This document shows, piece by piece, positions 18,951 through 28,833 of a stretch of DNA of 64,000 nt. The stretch is taken from the NCBI GenBank assembly GCA_015057025.1, contig SVFD01000003.1, positions 242,946 through 306,945 of the forward strand. Reading direction: 5' to 3'. The translations under genes were made by a program, and so were the position numbers. This DNA comes from Lachnospiraceae bacterium (lineage in GTDB: Bacteria; Bacillota; Clostridia; Lachnospirales; Lachnospiraceae). The stretch's first letter is position 1; each line of letters begins with the position of its first letter. The notes under the pieces are model-generated. The model worked only from the letters and a program-made list of their open reading frames with translations. It did not search any database and was not told the origin of the DNA.

Positions 18951-19952
18951 ATGGCAGTAAAAGTAGCAATTAACGGTTTTGGTCGTATCGGACGTCTTGC
19001 ATTCAGACAGATGTTCAATGCAGAAGGATACGAAGTAGTAGCAATCAACGATTTAACAAGCCCTAAGATGCTTGCACACTTGTTAAAGTATGATTCAGCT
19101 CAGGGTAAGTACGCTCTTGCTGATAAGGTATCTGCTACAGAAGATTCTATCATCGTTGATGGAAAAGAAATTAAGATTTATGCAAAGGCTAACGCAGCTG
19201 AACTTCCTTGGGGAGAATTAGATGTAGACGTAGTTCTTGAATGTACAGGTTTCTACACATCTAAGGAAAAGGCTTCTGCACATATTACAGCTGGTGCAAA
19301 GAAAGTTGTTATCTCTGCTCCTGCAGGAAATGACCTTCCTACAATCGTTTACAATGTAAACCATACAACATTAACAAAAGAAGATACAGTTATTTCTGCA
19401 GCTTCTTGTACAACAAACTGCTTAGCTCCTATGGCTAAGGCTCTTAACGATTTAGCAGGCATTAAGTCTGGTATCATGAGCACAATCCACGCTTACACAG
19501 GCGATCAGATGATCCTTGATGGTCCTCAGAGAAAGGGTGACTTAAGAAGATCTCGTGCAGGTGCTGTAAATATCGTTCCCAACTCTACAGGTGCAGCTAA
19601 GGCTATCGGTCTTGTTATTCCTGAGTTAAACGGTAAGTTAATCGGTTCTGCACAGCGTGTACCTACCCCTACAGGTTCTACAACAATCCTTGTAGCAACT
19701 GTAGAAAAGTCTGTAACTAAGGATGAAATCAACGCTGCTATGAAGGCTGCTGCTACAGAATCATTCGGTTACAACGAAGACGAAATCGTATCTAGCGACG
19801 TTATCGGTATGACATACGGTTCATTATTTGATGCAACACAGACTATGGTTGGCGAAGACAACTTAGTTCAGGTTGTTTCATGGTATGACAACGAAAACTC
19901 ATACGTAAGCCAGATGGTTAGAACAATTAAGTACTTTGCTGAATTAGCATAA
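18951..19952 (+). CDS. gap: Glyceraldehyde-3-phosphate dehydrogenase, type I
   Basis: NAD-dependent glycolytic dehydrogenase, 333 residues. It has the Rossmann start [15 protein letters not shown], the catalytic Cys in [12 protein letters not shown], and the substrate-binding segment [14 protein letters not shown]. The codon choice is visibly more biased than in neighbouring genes, consistent with high expression. CTAGGAGGAATT precedes the ATG. It is followed by a terminator and then pgk. Confidence 0.97.
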   Translation: MAVKVAINGFGRIGRLAFRQMFNAEGYEVVAINDLTSPKMLAHLLKYDSAQGKYALADKVSATEDSIIVDGKEIKIYAKANAAELPWGELDVDVVLECTGFYTSKEKASAHITAGAKKVVISAPAGNDLPTIVYNVNHTTLTKEDTVISAASCTTNCLAPMAKALNDLAGIKSGIMSTIHAYTGDQMILDGPQRKGDLRRSRAGAVNIVPNSTGAAKAIGLVIPELNGKLIGSAQRVPTPTGSTTILVATVEKSVTKDEINAAMKAAATESFGYNEDEIVSSDVIGMTYGSLFDATQTMVGEDNLVQVVSWYDNENSYVSQMVRTIKYFAELA

Positions 19953-19984
19953 TTTAATTGAATTATCGAAACCTTAATGTAATC

Positions 19985-20016
19985 AAAGGTCCGGCCTGTT
20001 GGGCCGGGCCTTTATT
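19985..20016 (+). terminator. GC-rich hairpin between gap and pgk
   Basis: A 12-bp stem (19985-19996 with 20002-20013) around TGTTG, followed by a short T-rich stretch. It probably makes gap more abundant than the downstream genes by partial termination. Confidence 0.75.
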
Positions 20017-20045
20017 GATAAATAAAATAAAGGAGGCATTTTATT

Positions 20046-21254
20046 ATGTCATTAAACAAGAAATCAGTAGATGATATTAATGTAAAAGGATTAAGAGTTC
20101 TTTGCAGATGTGACTTCAACGTTCCTTTAAAAGAAGGCGTTATTACAGACACAAACAGATTGACAGCTGCTTTACCCACAATTAAGAAGTTAATTGCTGA
20201 TGGTGGTAAGGTTATTCTTTGCTCACATCTTGGTAAGCCCAAGGGAGAGCCTAAGCCTGAATTGTCTTTAGCTCCCGTAGCTGTTAAATTATCTGAACTT
20301 CTCGGACAGGAAGTTAAGTTCGCTGCAGATCCCGAAGTGGTTGGACCTAATGCAAAGGCTGCTGTAGAAGCAATGAAAGACGGAGACGTTATTCTCCTTG
20401 AAAATACACGTTATCGTGCAGAAGAAACCAAGAACGGTGAAGCTTTCTCTAAGGAACTTGCTTCTCTTTGTGATGTATTCGTAAACGATGCTTTCGGTAC
20501 AGCTCACAGAGCTCACTGCTCAAATGTTGGTGTTGCACAGTTAGTTGATACAGCTGCAGTTGGTTACTTAATGCAGAAGGAAATCGACTTCCTCGGAAAC
20601 GCTGTAGAAAATCCCGTTAGACCTTTCGTAGCTATCCTTGGTGGTGCTAAGGTTGCTGATAAGTTAAACGTTATCTCTAACCTTCTTGAAAAGTGTGATA
20701 CCCTTATCATCGGTGGTGGTATGGCTTACACATTCTTAAAGGCTCAGGGTAAAGAAATCGGTAACTCACTTGTTGATGATGAAAAGATCGATTACTGTAA
20801 TGAAATGATGGCTAAAGCTGAAAAGCTTGGTAAGACATTATTACTCCCCATCGATACTACAGTAGCAGCCGGTTTCCCCAGCCCTATTGATGCAGAAATC
20901 GAAGTATCTTACGTAGATGCAAATGCAATTCCTGCTGATATGGAAGGTCTTGATATCGGACCCAAGACTGCAGAATTATATGCAAATGCTGTTAAGTCTG
21001 CTAAGACTGTTGTTTGGAACGGACCTATGGGTGTATTTGAGAACCCTACACTTGCTGCAGGTACAATTGCAGTAGCTAAGGCTCTTGCTGAAACAGAAGC
21101 TACAACCATTATCGGTGGTGGTGACTCTGCAGCAGCTGTTAACCAGTTAGGATTCGGCGATAAGATGTCTCACATCTCTACCGGTGGCGGTGCTTCCCTT
21201 GAATTCTTAGAAGGTAAGGAACTTCCCGGTGTTGCAGCAGCAAACGATAAATAA
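20046..21254 (+). CDS. pgk: Phosphoglycerate kinase
   Basis: Converts 1,3-bisphosphoglycerate and ADP to 3-phosphoglycerate and ATP. The 402-residue protein has [11 protein letters not shown] near the N-terminus, the substrate-binding [10 protein letters not shown], and the C-terminal nucleotide-binding [13 protein letters not shown]. It has a strong ribosome binding site (AAAGGAGGCATT). It belongs to the glycolytic series. Confidence 0.97.
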   Translation: MSLNKKSVDDINVKGLRVLCRCDFNVPLKEGVITDTNRLTAALPTIKKLIADGGKVILCSHLGKPKGEPKPELSLAPVAVKLSELLGQEVKFAADPEVVGPNAKAAVEAMKDGDVILLENTRYRAEETKNGEAFSKELASLCDVFVNDAFGTAHRAHCSNVGVAQLVDTAAVGYLMQKEIDFLGNAVENPVRPFVAILGGAKVADKLNVISNLLEKCDTLIIGGGMAYTFLKAQGKEIGNSLVDDEKIDYCNEMMAKAEKLGKTLLLPIDTTVAAGFPSPIDAEIEVSYVDANAIPADMEGLDIGPKTAELYANAVKSAKTVVWNGPMGVFENPTLAAGTIAVAKALAETEATTIIGGGDSAAAVNQLGFGDKMSHISTGGGASLEFLEGKELPGVAAANDK

Positions 21255-21288
21255 ATCGGAATGTTGATTGTAAAAGGAGGAATCGGAA

Positions 21289-21777
21289 ATGGCTAAAAAA
21301 GTAATTGGTATTATTTTAATTGTTGTTTCAGTATTAACAATATTTGTTAGTGGAATTTTGTTACTGACTTTCGGTCTTCTTGGTGGTACTTTTGGCATTG
21401 TCGGAAGTGCAGGCGGTCTTTCCGTGGAAGACGGAGCAACCGTGGAAACCGTGGAAGGTGAAGTATACTATACAGATGGCAGTTCAACCACTATATATTA
21501 TGAGGTGGATGGAGTTCCTTATATCGGAGACCTCAATGTTTATAATTCTGCCTATACAGAAGGTACACCTGTTACCGTAGAATATGATTCATCAAATCCC
21601 TCATCTTTTGCAGTACCTGAAATGAGTGCTGTATTCGGTGTTTTAGGCGGCGTATTCGGTGGTGTTGGTATTGTATTTGGTATCGGCGGAATAATTGTAG
21701 GTATTGTTATGCTGGTAATTGGCATTGTATTGATTAAAAAAGCAAAGAAAGCGGCTGCATCTGTTACAGCGGTATAA
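21289..21777 (+). CDS. Two-span membrane protein, DUF3592-like
   Basis: Unknown function, 162 residues. A hydrophobic segment lies at about 5-45 and another at about 115-152, rich in Gly. Between them sits a short beta-type domain ([19 protein letters not shown]) with a YDSSNPSSF stretch, the pattern of DUF3592 proteins. It is inserted between pgk and tpiA with its own good ribosome binding site (AAAGGAGG), an unusual passenger in a glycolytic operon. Confidence 0.65.
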   Translation: MAKKVIGIILIVVSVLTIFVSGILLLTFGLLGGTFGIVGSAGGLSVEDGATVETVEGEVYYTDGSSTTIYYEVDGVPYIGDLNVYNSAYTEGTPVTVEYDSSNPSSFAVPEMSAVFGVLGGVFGGVGIVFGIGGIIVGIVMLVIGIVLIKKAKKAAASVTAV

Positions 21778-21863
21778 GCGATTTTAATAATAATAATGAA
21801 ATACTTTTATTAACCAAGTTATTTAAAGATAAGAATTTCAAAATATTAAGGAGATTAATAAAA

Positions 21864-22610
21864 ATGGCAAGAAGAAAAATTGTAGCCGGAAACTGGAAAA
21901 TGAACATGACACCCAGCCAGGCTGTAAAATTAGTTGAAGAATTAAAGCCCCTCGTAGCAAGTGATTCAGTAGACGTTGTTTACTGTGTTCCTGCTATCGA
22001 TATCGTACCTGTTGTAGAAGCTTGCAAGGGTACAAATGTAGCAGTAGGTGCTGAAAATATGTACTTTGAAGAAAAAGGTGCTTACACAGGTGAAATTTCA
22101 GCAGAAATGCTTGTAGATGCAGGTGTTAAGTATGTTATCATTGGCCACTCTGAAAGACGTGACTACTTCAAAGAAGATGACGCTTTATTAAATAAGAAGG
22201 TTAAGAAGGCTATCGAAGCAGGTCTTACACCTATTCTTTGCTGTGGTGAATCTTTAGAGCAGAGAGAAATGGGTGTTACCATGGACTGGATCAGATTACA
22301 GATTAAGTCTGACTTAGTTGGTGTAACAGCTGATCAGGTTAAGGAAATGGTTATCGCTTACGAACCCATCTGGGCTATCGGTACAGGTAAGACAGCTACT
22401 ACAGAGCAGGCTGAAGAAGTTTGCAAGGGCATTCGTGAATGCATTAAAGAAATGTATGATGAAGCTACAGCAGAAGCAGTTCGTATCCAGTACGGCGGTT
22501 CTGTAAATGCAGGCAATGCAGCTGAATTATTCGGTCAGGCAGACATCGATGGCGGTCTTGTCGGCGGTGCATCTCTTAAGGCTGATTTTGGTAAAATCGT
22601 TAACTACTAA
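21864..22610 (+). CDS. tpiA: Triosephosphate isomerase
   Basis: Interconverts dihydroxyacetone phosphate and glyceraldehyde 3-phosphate. The 248-residue TIM barrel has the N-terminal GNWKMN (catalytic Lys), [11 protein letters not shown] (catalytic His), [15 protein letters not shown] (catalytic Glu) and the phosphate-binding [19 protein letters not shown] precedes the ATG. It ends the first half of the glycolytic series. Confidence 0.97.
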   Translation: MARRKIVAGNWKMNMTPSQAVKLVEELKPLVASDSVDVVYCVPAIDIVPVVEACKGTNVAVGAENMYFEEKGAYTGEISAEMLVDAGVKYVIIGHSERRDYFKEDDALLNKKVKKAIEAGLTPILCCGESLEQREMGVTMDWIRLQIKSDLVGVTADQVKEMVIAYEPIWAIGTGKTATTEQAEEVCKGIRECIKEMYDEATAEAVRIQYGGSVNAGNAAELFGQADIDGGLVGGASLKADFGKIVNY

Positions 22611-22637
22611 TTTCTAAATTCCTTTTAGATGAATGAA

Positions 22638-22672
22638 GGACGTATACTTTCGGGTATACGTCCCTTTATTTT
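22638..22672 (+). terminator. Terminator after tpiA
   Basis: GGACGTATAC (22638-22647), TTTCGG loop, GTATACGTCC (22654-22663), then CTTTATTTTG. It separates glycolysis from the zinc-ribbon array. Confidence 0.8.
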
Positions 22673-22846
22673 GCTAAAAATGTGAAAATAATGTGTTTTA
22701 TTATGCTTTTATATTTATATACTTTTTTACTTTAGTATGATAAAATTATTATATATTTTGTCAAATAAAGCAGAAAAATATTAATGGTATATTGATGAAT
22801 ATATATTTTTAAGAGTATGTTGACCATGTAATATGAGGAGAGAATT

Positions 22847-24100
22847 ATGATTTATAAATGTCCAAATTGTAATGGTGCGTTAGAATATAATCCAATTACG
22901 GATAAGATGGAGTGTGAATTCTGTGGTGAAGAATATATTTTAGCGGAAATTGAAGCCGTGCAGGAAAAAAAAGAACATACATATAATACACAAACCGGTA
23001 CGCAAAGTATAATTGAGGATGGAGAAGTTTGTGACAATAATGCATCAGGTTCAACAGCGCAGGACGAAGAGCAGGAGTTGAATTTGTTCGCAGGTATGGA
23101 AACCATGGAGTGTAATATTTACACCTGTACTTCCTGTGGTGCGGAGCTGGCCATCAAGGAAACGGAAGCCTCAACATTCTGTGCATACTGCGGTCAACCG
23201 ACGGTTGTCTTCAGTCGTGTGTCGAAAGAGTTGAAACCTCAATCTATCGTTTTGTTTCGAATTAATAAAGAACAGGCTGTTAATGGTATTCGTGAGAAAT
23301 TAAACAAAAGTTTTTTTGTGCCGAAAGAAATCAAAAATTTTTCGGTTGATAAGGTGAGAGGCATTTATATTCCCAGTTGGGTCTTCGATATTCATTATTA
23401 CGATATGCAACATTGGGAAGTGAAAAACTCTGATAATAAAATTACCAAGACCTTTGACAGAGAGGCAGAATGTTTGCTGAAAGGCTTGACTTTGGATGCT
23501 TCAAAACAACTGGATGATGAGTTGTCTCAGCGTTTGGAACCTTTTGATGTTCGCACCAGAAAACCCTTTGAAGCAGGATATTTATCCGGATATTATGCGG
23601 ATAAATATGATTACGATGAAGAAAGAATGCGAAATTATGCATATTGGAGAGCAAAACAGTTATTTGATGCTCAGATAAAAGAAACCATTTCGGATCAAAA
23701 TGCTCAATTAAAGTTGTCTTTCCCGAAACGAGTAATCAAAAATGTAGAGTATACTCTATTACCGGTATGGTTTGTTACATTTCGATACAATTATGAAAAT
23801 TATACCATTGCCGTAAATGGTCAAAACGGTAAAGTTGTGGGAACTGTTCCTTATGATAGGAGAAAAGTTAACGTACTATTTATTATGATTGCTGTTGTTG
23901 TGGCATTGTTTATAACAATCTTTGGGTTGTGTGCAATGCAGAATCCTTTTGATTGGGCGTATGGATCTATTTTGTTATTGATTCCGGGATTTTTGCTTTA
24001 TAAATCGATGCTAAAAATGAATAAAATCAAAAATGCAATGACGCTTACGAAAGCATATGAAACAGAAGAATATGTAAAAGAAAGGCAGGACAGGGTTTAA
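22847..24100 (+). CDS. Array unit A: double zinc-ribbon membrane-anchored protein
   Basis: First of eight tandem paralogues, 417 residues. A zinc ribbon at the N-terminus has CPNC (5-8) and CEFC (23-26). A variable acidic linker follows. A second ribbon has CTSC (94-97) and CAYC (112-115), the TFIIB-type pattern annotated in databases for this family. A conserved core (IKNFSVDKVRGIYIPSWVFD, LEPFDVRTRKPFEAGYLSGY, YTLLPVWFVTFRY, AVNGQNGKVVGTVP) is followed by two hydrophobic segments near the C-terminus (about 343-366 and 370-392) and a VKERQDRV tail. It probably faces the cytoplasm and is membrane-bound. Biochemical role unknown. Confidence 0.8.
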   Translation: MIYKCPNCNGALEYNPITDKMECEFCGEEYILAEIEAVQEKKEHTYNTQTGTQSIIEDGEVCDNNASGSTAQDEEQELNLFAGMETMECNIYTCTSCGAELAIKETEASTFCAYCGQPTVVFSRVSKELKPQSIVLFRINKEQAVNGIREKLNKSFFVPKEIKNFSVDKVRGIYIPSWVFDIHYYDMQHWEVKNSDNKITKTFDREAECLLKGLTLDASKQLDDELSQRLEPFDVRTRKPFEAGYLSGYYADKYDYDEERMRNYAYWRAKQLFDAQIKETISDQNAQLKLSFPKRVIKNVEYTLLPVWFVTFRYNYENYTIAVNGQNGKVVGTVPYDRRKVNVLFIMIAVVVALFITIFGLCAMQNPFDWAYGSILLLIPGFLLYKSMLKMNKIKNAMTLTKAYETEEYVKERQDRV

Positions 24101-24285
24101 TGAATATTGTAATGGCATTGATTATAGGTATAACAACGGGTATTGCTGTTGCTATGTTTATTACAGCGACAATTTTAGAAAAACATATAAGTTTTGGAGA
24201 CAATAAGGGCGAGTTTAAGACTTTTTCGAAATATCCGATTCGTATGATTTCCAGTTCGGATGGAAAAGGTTGGTTTAAGGTTTAG
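24100..24285 (+). CDS. Array unit A: small single-span membrane partner
   Basis: A 61-residue protein starting in the TAATG overlap with unit A's large gene, so translation is coupled. One membrane helix (about 4-26) is followed by FGDNKGEFKTF, the version here of a motif shared by all eight small partners. Function unknown. Consistent pairing suggests it works with, or stabilises, the adjacent zinc-ribbon protein. Confidence 0.7.
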   Translation: MNIVMALIIGITTGIAVAMFITATILEKHISFGDNKGEFKTFSKYPIRMISSSDGKGWFKV

Positions 24286-24337
24286 GAACGATATATTTTT
24301 ATATCAAAAGTGCAGATAAAAAGAGGGGGATTAAGTA

Positions 24338-25723
24338 ATGATTTGTAAATGTCCACAATGTGACGGTGCCTTAGAATACAGTCCGGTTACGGATATGATG
24401 GAATGTCCGTTTTGCGGCAGTTCGTATGATATGATGCAGATTATGTCTATACAAAACAATCAAGATCATAGAAACGGAAATGTATATATGCCATTTGGCA
24501 CAGAGAATGCCAACACAAACAGTACAGGCACTGTAAACTCAAGTAATATAATAAATACTAATATCTATGGTGGTGGATGGGAGTCTAATCCCTATGCACA
24601 GCGAATGGAAGATCCGAATGAAGGCTTACATACTTTGGACAGACCGGAAGAAATTGCAGTGGAAGTGGAGAATAAAATCCATGATGTTGCGGTAGAAACG
24701 GAAGAAACCATGGAATGTAATATTTATACCTGTACTTCCTGCGGGGCAGAGCTTTTTATCAATGGTGTGGAAACTGCAACGTTTTGTGCATACTGTGGTC
24801 AGCCTACGGTAGTATTCAGCCGTGTATCAGAAGAATTAAGGCCGGAACGTATTATACCGTTTCGCATTCAGAAGGAACAGGCGGTGGCGGTTATTCGTGA
24901 AAAATTAAGCCACGGATTTTTCGTGCCGAAAGAAATTAAAAATTTTGAGGTGGAAAGAGTACGAGGAATTTATATTCCGTATTTTCTGTTTGATGCATAC
25001 TATTACGATAATCAGAAACTTAAGGGTATGGTAAAATATGAAAATAGCAGCAGAACGGAGACCTTTATCCGAGAGGCCGAGTGTGAATTTAAGAATTTGA
25101 CCTGCGATGCGTCTAAAATGTTGAATGATGAAACTTCACAGCGATTAGAACCTTATGATTTGAATGAATTAAGACCTTTTGAAATCGGTTATTTGTCGGG
25201 ATTTTATGCAGACAGATATGATATGAATGAAAGGACATTAAAGAATGTTGTAAGGGTGCGTTGTAAAGAGTTATTTGATAAAGAGATGAAGATGGATACC
25301 ATGGCTCAAGATGTTAGGATTATTGACAGCCATCCCAGATTTCAATTACGGAAAGGGCAATATGTTTTGTTGCCGGCCTGGTTTATGACTTTCCGCTATA
25401 AAAATGAGCCTTATACCATTCTTGTTAACGGACAAACAGGTAAAGTAGTGGGGGCGGTTCCTTTTACAAAAGATAAGTTGATTGCAGTTTTTGTTGCCAT
25501 TGCTGTTGTTGCATCTATATTATGTAGTTTTCTTGGTATGTTTATATTTAATCAATACGCATTTGAAAATGCAGATGCCAGATTATATATTTGTGTGCTT
25601 ATTGCTATTGTTACACTTTATAGTACCGGCATAGCATCATATACGTCGGTACTTAAGAATATTAAACTTACTAAGGCGAAGAAAACAGCAAGTTACGTAA
25701 AAGAAAGGCAGGATGAAACATAA
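24338..25723 (+). CDS. Array unit B: double zinc-ribbon membrane-anchored protein
   Basis: 461 residues, the longest copy because of an extended Asn/Thr-rich and acidic linker (about residues 40-125) between the ribbons. Ribbon 1 has CPQC and CPFC; ribbon 2 has CTSC and CAYC. The core (EIKNFEVERVRGIYIPYFLF, LNELRPFEIGYLSGFYADRY, YVLLPAWFMTFRYKNEP) and the C-terminal membrane segments are intact. It is closest to unit D: both have an N-terminal MECPFCG and a downstream QNNQDH/QNKQDH stretch. Ribosome binding site AGAGGGGGA. Confidence 0.8.
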   Translation: MICKCPQCDGALEYSPVTDMMECPFCGSSYDMMQIMSIQNNQDHRNGNVYMPFGTENANTNSTGTVNSSNIINTNIYGGGWESNPYAQRMEDPNEGLHTLDRPEEIAVEVENKIHDVAVETEETMECNIYTCTSCGAELFINGVETATFCAYCGQPTVVFSRVSEELRPERIIPFRIQKEQAVAVIREKLSHGFFVPKEIKNFEVERVRGIYIPYFLFDAYYYDNQKLKGMVKYENSSRTETFIREAECEFKNLTCDASKMLNDETSQRLEPYDLNELRPFEIGYLSGFYADRYDMNERTLKNVVRVRCKELFDKEMKMDTMAQDVRIIDSHPRFQLRKGQYVLLPAWFMTFRYKNEPYTILVNGQTGKVVGAVPFTKDKLIAVFVAIAVVASILCSFLGMFIFNQYAFENADARLYICVLIAIVTLYSTGIASYTSVLKNIKLTKAKKTASYVKERQDET

Positions 25724-25899
25724 TGGGTACTCTTGTGATTATTTTGGCAATCATTTGTGCTTTAATAACAGGCTGTGGATTTTCATTGATGATTATGGCA
25801 TATATTCTTAGGAATTCTAATCAAATGGGTGACAGTACAGGAAGCAGATTTACTTATCAAAAGGAGCCTACGAAGGTTATTCAGTTAGAGGAGTGTTAA
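25723..25899 (+). CDS. Array unit B: small single-span membrane partner
   Basis: 58 residues, missed easily because of its size. It starts at ATG 25723, overlapping the stop of the large gene (TAATG). One membrane helix (about 3-27) is followed by NSNQMGDSTGSRF, matching the shared motif. It ends seven bases before the next large gene. Confidence 0.68.
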   Translation: MGTLVIILAIICALITGCGFSLMIMAYILRNSNQMGDSTGSRFTYQKEPTKVIQLEEC

Positions 25900-25905
25900 T
25901 AAAGT

Positions 25906-27132
25906 ATGATTTATAAATGTCCCAATTGTAATGGTGCTTTAGAATACGATCCGGTAACGGATAAGTTATTATGTTCGTTCTGCGGCAATGGATACAGCAT
26001 ACAGGAAGTAGAAGGACAAACGTTTAGAGCACAGGAATCAATATCGGAAATAAAAGAGGAAATTAATATTGAAGAGGAGTATGGAGCAGAATCTGAAACT
26101 ATGGAATGTCAGATTTATACCTGTACCTCCTGTGGTGCGCAACTAATGGTAAAGGATGCGGAAGTGTCAACCTTTTGTGCATATTGCGGTCAACCTACTA
26201 TTGTGTTTTCTCGTGTTTCTAAAGAACTGCAGCCTGACTATATTATTCCTTTTAAGTTTGGAAAAGAGCAGGCAATTGCAGGTATTCGTCAACATCTGAA
26301 AAAAGGTTTTTTGGTACCGAAAGCGATTAAAAACTTTGAAGTGGAAAAAGTAAGAGGAATCTATGTGCCGTATAAGTTATATGATATATATTATCATGAC
26401 AGACAGATTATGATGGCAACACATAGAGAAAAGAATATTTCAAAAAATTATGTGTATGAAGCAGAAGGCGAGTATGAAAATGTAATGCTGGATGCTTCCG
26501 ATACGCTGGATGATGAAACAACGAAAAGACTTGAACCATATGATTTAAGACTTTTAAGAGATTTTGAACCTACATATATGTCAGGCTTTTATGCAGACAG
26601 AGCCGATACGGCATCAGATGCACATAAAAGTCGTGTTGTAAAACGTGTAGGAAAGATGTTTGACAGCGAAGCAAAAGAGGATGTTTCTTTCTTTGCAGGG
26701 CCGGTTACTAAGGTTTTAGAGAGTAATCCGAATTATGAAATTAAAAAAGATAAATATGCTTTATTACCGGCGTGGTTTTTAACATTTCGTTATCAAAATG
26801 AACCATATACCATATTAGTAAACGGTCAGACCGGTAAGGTAGTCGGCACGGTTCCGATTGATAAAAAGAAAATAATTACGTTGGCCATACTGATTGCACT
26901 TCTTTCAAGTGTTGCCTTCTATTTTATCTGGTATTTCGTGTTTAACGCAATGAGATTGGATGGTGCTGACGGAATGGTGGTTTGGGGCATTGTTTTCGGT
27001 GTGATGGCGGCCGCTGTAACTGCATTTTATTGGGTTGGTATTCGCAAAATTAAGGCTTATAAAAAGAGTATGATGCGTACAAAATCCCAAAAGACGGTCT
27101 CTTATGTTAAAGACAGACAGGATGAAAATTAA
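25906..27132 (+). CDS. Array unit C: double zinc-ribbon membrane-anchored protein
   Basis: 408 residues. Ribbon 1 CPNC and CSFC; ribbon 2 CTSC and CAYC; short acidic linker. The core reads AIKNFEVEKVRGIYVPYKLY, LEPYDLRLLRDFEPTYMSGF and YALLPAWFLTFRYQNEP. Two hydrophobic segments near the C-terminus, then VKDRQDEN. It diverges from the other copies in the middle (TASDAHKSRVVKRVGKMFD). The start codon lies only seven bases after the preceding small gene. Confidence 0.8.
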   Translation: MIYKCPNCNGALEYDPVTDKLLCSFCGNGYSIQEVEGQTFRAQESISEIKEEINIEEEYGAESETMECQIYTCTSCGAQLMVKDAEVSTFCAYCGQPTIVFSRVSKELQPDYIIPFKFGKEQAIAGIRQHLKKGFLVPKAIKNFEVEKVRGIYVPYKLYDIYYHDRQIMMATHREKNISKNYVYEAEGEYENVMLDASDTLDDETTKRLEPYDLRLLRDFEPTYMSGFYADRADTASDAHKSRVVKRVGKMFDSEAKEDVSFFAGPVTKVLESNPNYEIKKDKYALLPAWFLTFRYQNEPYTILVNGQTGKVVGTVPIDKKKIITLAILIALLSSVAFYFIWYFVFNAMRLDGADGMVVWGIVFGVMAAAVTAFYWVGIRKIKAYKKSMMRTKSQKTVSYVKDRQDEN

Positions 27133-27144
27133 AAAGGAGTAATT

Positions 27145-27315
27145 ATGGGTGGAATCTTTTTTATAATAGCAATTTTATTTGGTGTTGTTATGGGCATCGG
27201 TATAGCACTTGCAATAACCGGAATTATTTTAAAAAAATCGAATAAGCATGGTGACAGTAAAGGCGATTTATATGATTTTAACGGTACATCCGTGCATTAT
27301 ATTACAAGGTGTTAA
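27145..27315 (+). CDS. Array unit C: small single-span membrane partner
   Basis: 56 residues from ATG 27145 behind AAAAAGGAG. One membrane helix (about 3-28), then KKSNKHGDSKGDLYDF, the shared motif. Unlike units A, B and E it does not overlap its large gene; there are 12 bases between them. Confidence 0.68.
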   Translation: MGGIFFIIAILFGVVMGIGIALAITGIILKKSNKHGDSKGDLYDFNGTSVHYITRC

Positions 27316-27363
27316 ACAAAAGATAAATGTTTCATAAAAAGAGTGAGAAGGAGAGAAAATAAA

Positions 27364-28611
27364 ATGGTTTGTAAATGTCCCAGTTGTGATGGAGCACTGG
27401 AGTATAATCCGGGGCTTGATAAAATGGAATGTCCGTTTTGCGGAGGTATGTTTGAGACTCAGGATGTTATGTCAGGTCAAAATAAGCAGGATCATGTAGT
27501 AAAAATGACTCCTCCGTCCTTTAATGGTTTCGGTGCAGAGACCGGAACGGATACAAATGCTTATGCGCAGCCGCAAACGGGTGATGTAACACAGGAAGCA
27601 GAGAATACCATGGAATGTAATATTTATACCTGTACTGCCTGTGGTGCGGAACTTTCGGTAAATGGTGTGGAGGCATCTACTTTCTGTGCATATTGCGGTC
27701 AGCCTACTATTGTATTCAGCCGTGTATCGAAAGAATTGATGCCGAAATACATAGTTCCTTTCCGTATCCAGAAAGATCAGGCGGTAAATGGTATCAGAGA
27801 GAAATTAAACAAAGGCTTTTTTGTTCCAAGAGAAATTAAGAATTTCGAAGTAGAAAGAGTAAGAGGTATTTATGTTCCCTATTTCCTTTTTGATGTTTAC
27901 TATTATGATCATCAGCGTTTGAAAGGTACAGTGGGCTCAGGAAAGCATAAAAAAACCAAGTATTTTCTTCGAGAAGCAGAATGTGAGTTTAAGCGTATTA
28001 CCTGTGATGCATCTAAGCAGTTAAATGATGAATCTTCACAACGTCTGGAACCCTATGACTTACGAGTTATCAAACCCTTTGAGGCAGGATATTTGTCTGG
28101 TTTTTATGCAGATAGATATGATATGACGGATAAGCAGTTAACCGGTGTTGCAGTTGGAAGAACCAAAGCTATGTTTGATGAACAGATGAAACGTTCTGTC
28201 AGGGCATCGAATGTTCATATTATTGAAAGCAACCCGAGTTTTAAAATAAGAAATGCGGAATACGCATTGCTTCCGGCATGGTTCATGACTTTTAGATACA
28301 ATAATGAGCCTTATACCATGTTAGTAAACGGTCAGACCGGCAAGGTAGTGGGAGCAGTTCCTTTTGCAAAGAAAAAGTTGATTTCTATGTTTGTTATAAT
28401 TGCTATATTAGCAAGCTTTATTTGTACCTTGCTGATGTCAGCATTGTTAAGTTCAGAAGTGGACGGTGACATTTTTGGTTTTATCGGAATCGCGGGCTTT
28501 ATTATGTATAGTACCGGTATCGGAGCTTTTAATTCGGTTAAGAAAAATATTGAACTTACAAAAGCTCAGAAAACCAATAGATTTGTTAGAGACAGACAGG
28601 AGGATAATTAA
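27364..28611 (+). CDS. Array unit D: double zinc-ribbon membrane-anchored protein
   Basis: 415 residues from ATG 27364 (GGAGAGAAAATAAA); an ATG seven codons upstream is in frame but lies in the ribosome binding region and breaks alignment with the paralogues. Ribbon 1 CPSC and CPFC; ribbon 2 CTAC and CAYC. The core is EIKNFEVERVRGIYVPYFLF, LRVIKPFEAGYLSGFYADRY, YALLPAWFMTFRYNNEP. Two C-terminal membrane segments and FVRDRQEDN. Closest to unit B. Confidence 0.8.
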   Translation: MVCKCPSCDGALEYNPGLDKMECPFCGGMFETQDVMSGQNKQDHVVKMTPPSFNGFGAETGTDTNAYAQPQTGDVTQEAENTMECNIYTCTACGAELSVNGVEASTFCAYCGQPTIVFSRVSKELMPKYIVPFRIQKDQAVNGIREKLNKGFFVPREIKNFEVERVRGIYVPYFLFDVYYYDHQRLKGTVGSGKHKKTKYFLREAECEFKRITCDASKQLNDESSQRLEPYDLRVIKPFEAGYLSGFYADRYDMTDKQLTGVAVGRTKAMFDEQMKRSVRASNVHIIESNPSFKIRNAEYALLPAWFMTFRYNNEPYTMLVNGQTGKVVGAVPFAKKKLISMFVIIAILASFICTLLMSALLSSEVDGDIFGFIGIAGFIMYSTGIGAFNSVKKNIELTKAQKTNRFVRDRQEDN

Positions 28612-28782
28612 ATGGTTATTTTTATAATATCGCTCATTGCAGGTGTAATTTTAGGATGTGGAGTGGCGCTGATGGTTGTAGGTTTGATTCTTAAGTCTTC
28701 CAATAAAATGGGTGACAGTAAGGGCGATTTTGTCAGCTTTGCCAGTACACCTATGCATTTTCTCAGTCAAAGGAATTTGTAA
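28612..28782 (+). CDS. Array unit D: small single-span membrane partner
   Basis: 56 residues. The ATG at 28612 directly abuts the stop of the large gene. Membrane helix about 3-27, then KSSNKMGDSKGDFVSF, the clearest form of the shared motif. Confidence 0.68.
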   Translation: MVIFIISLIAGVILGCGVALMVVGLILKSSNKMGDSKGDFVSFASTPMHFLSQRNL

Positions 28783-28833
28783 AAGATACAGTGTAAACAG
28801 TATATAATGAATAAGACTATATAGGAGGAAACT

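Noticed and set aside
22664..22846. Promoter of the zinc-ribbon array
   Set aside because: Only weak AT-rich matches (for example TTTACT and TATATA) were found; none was good enough to list.
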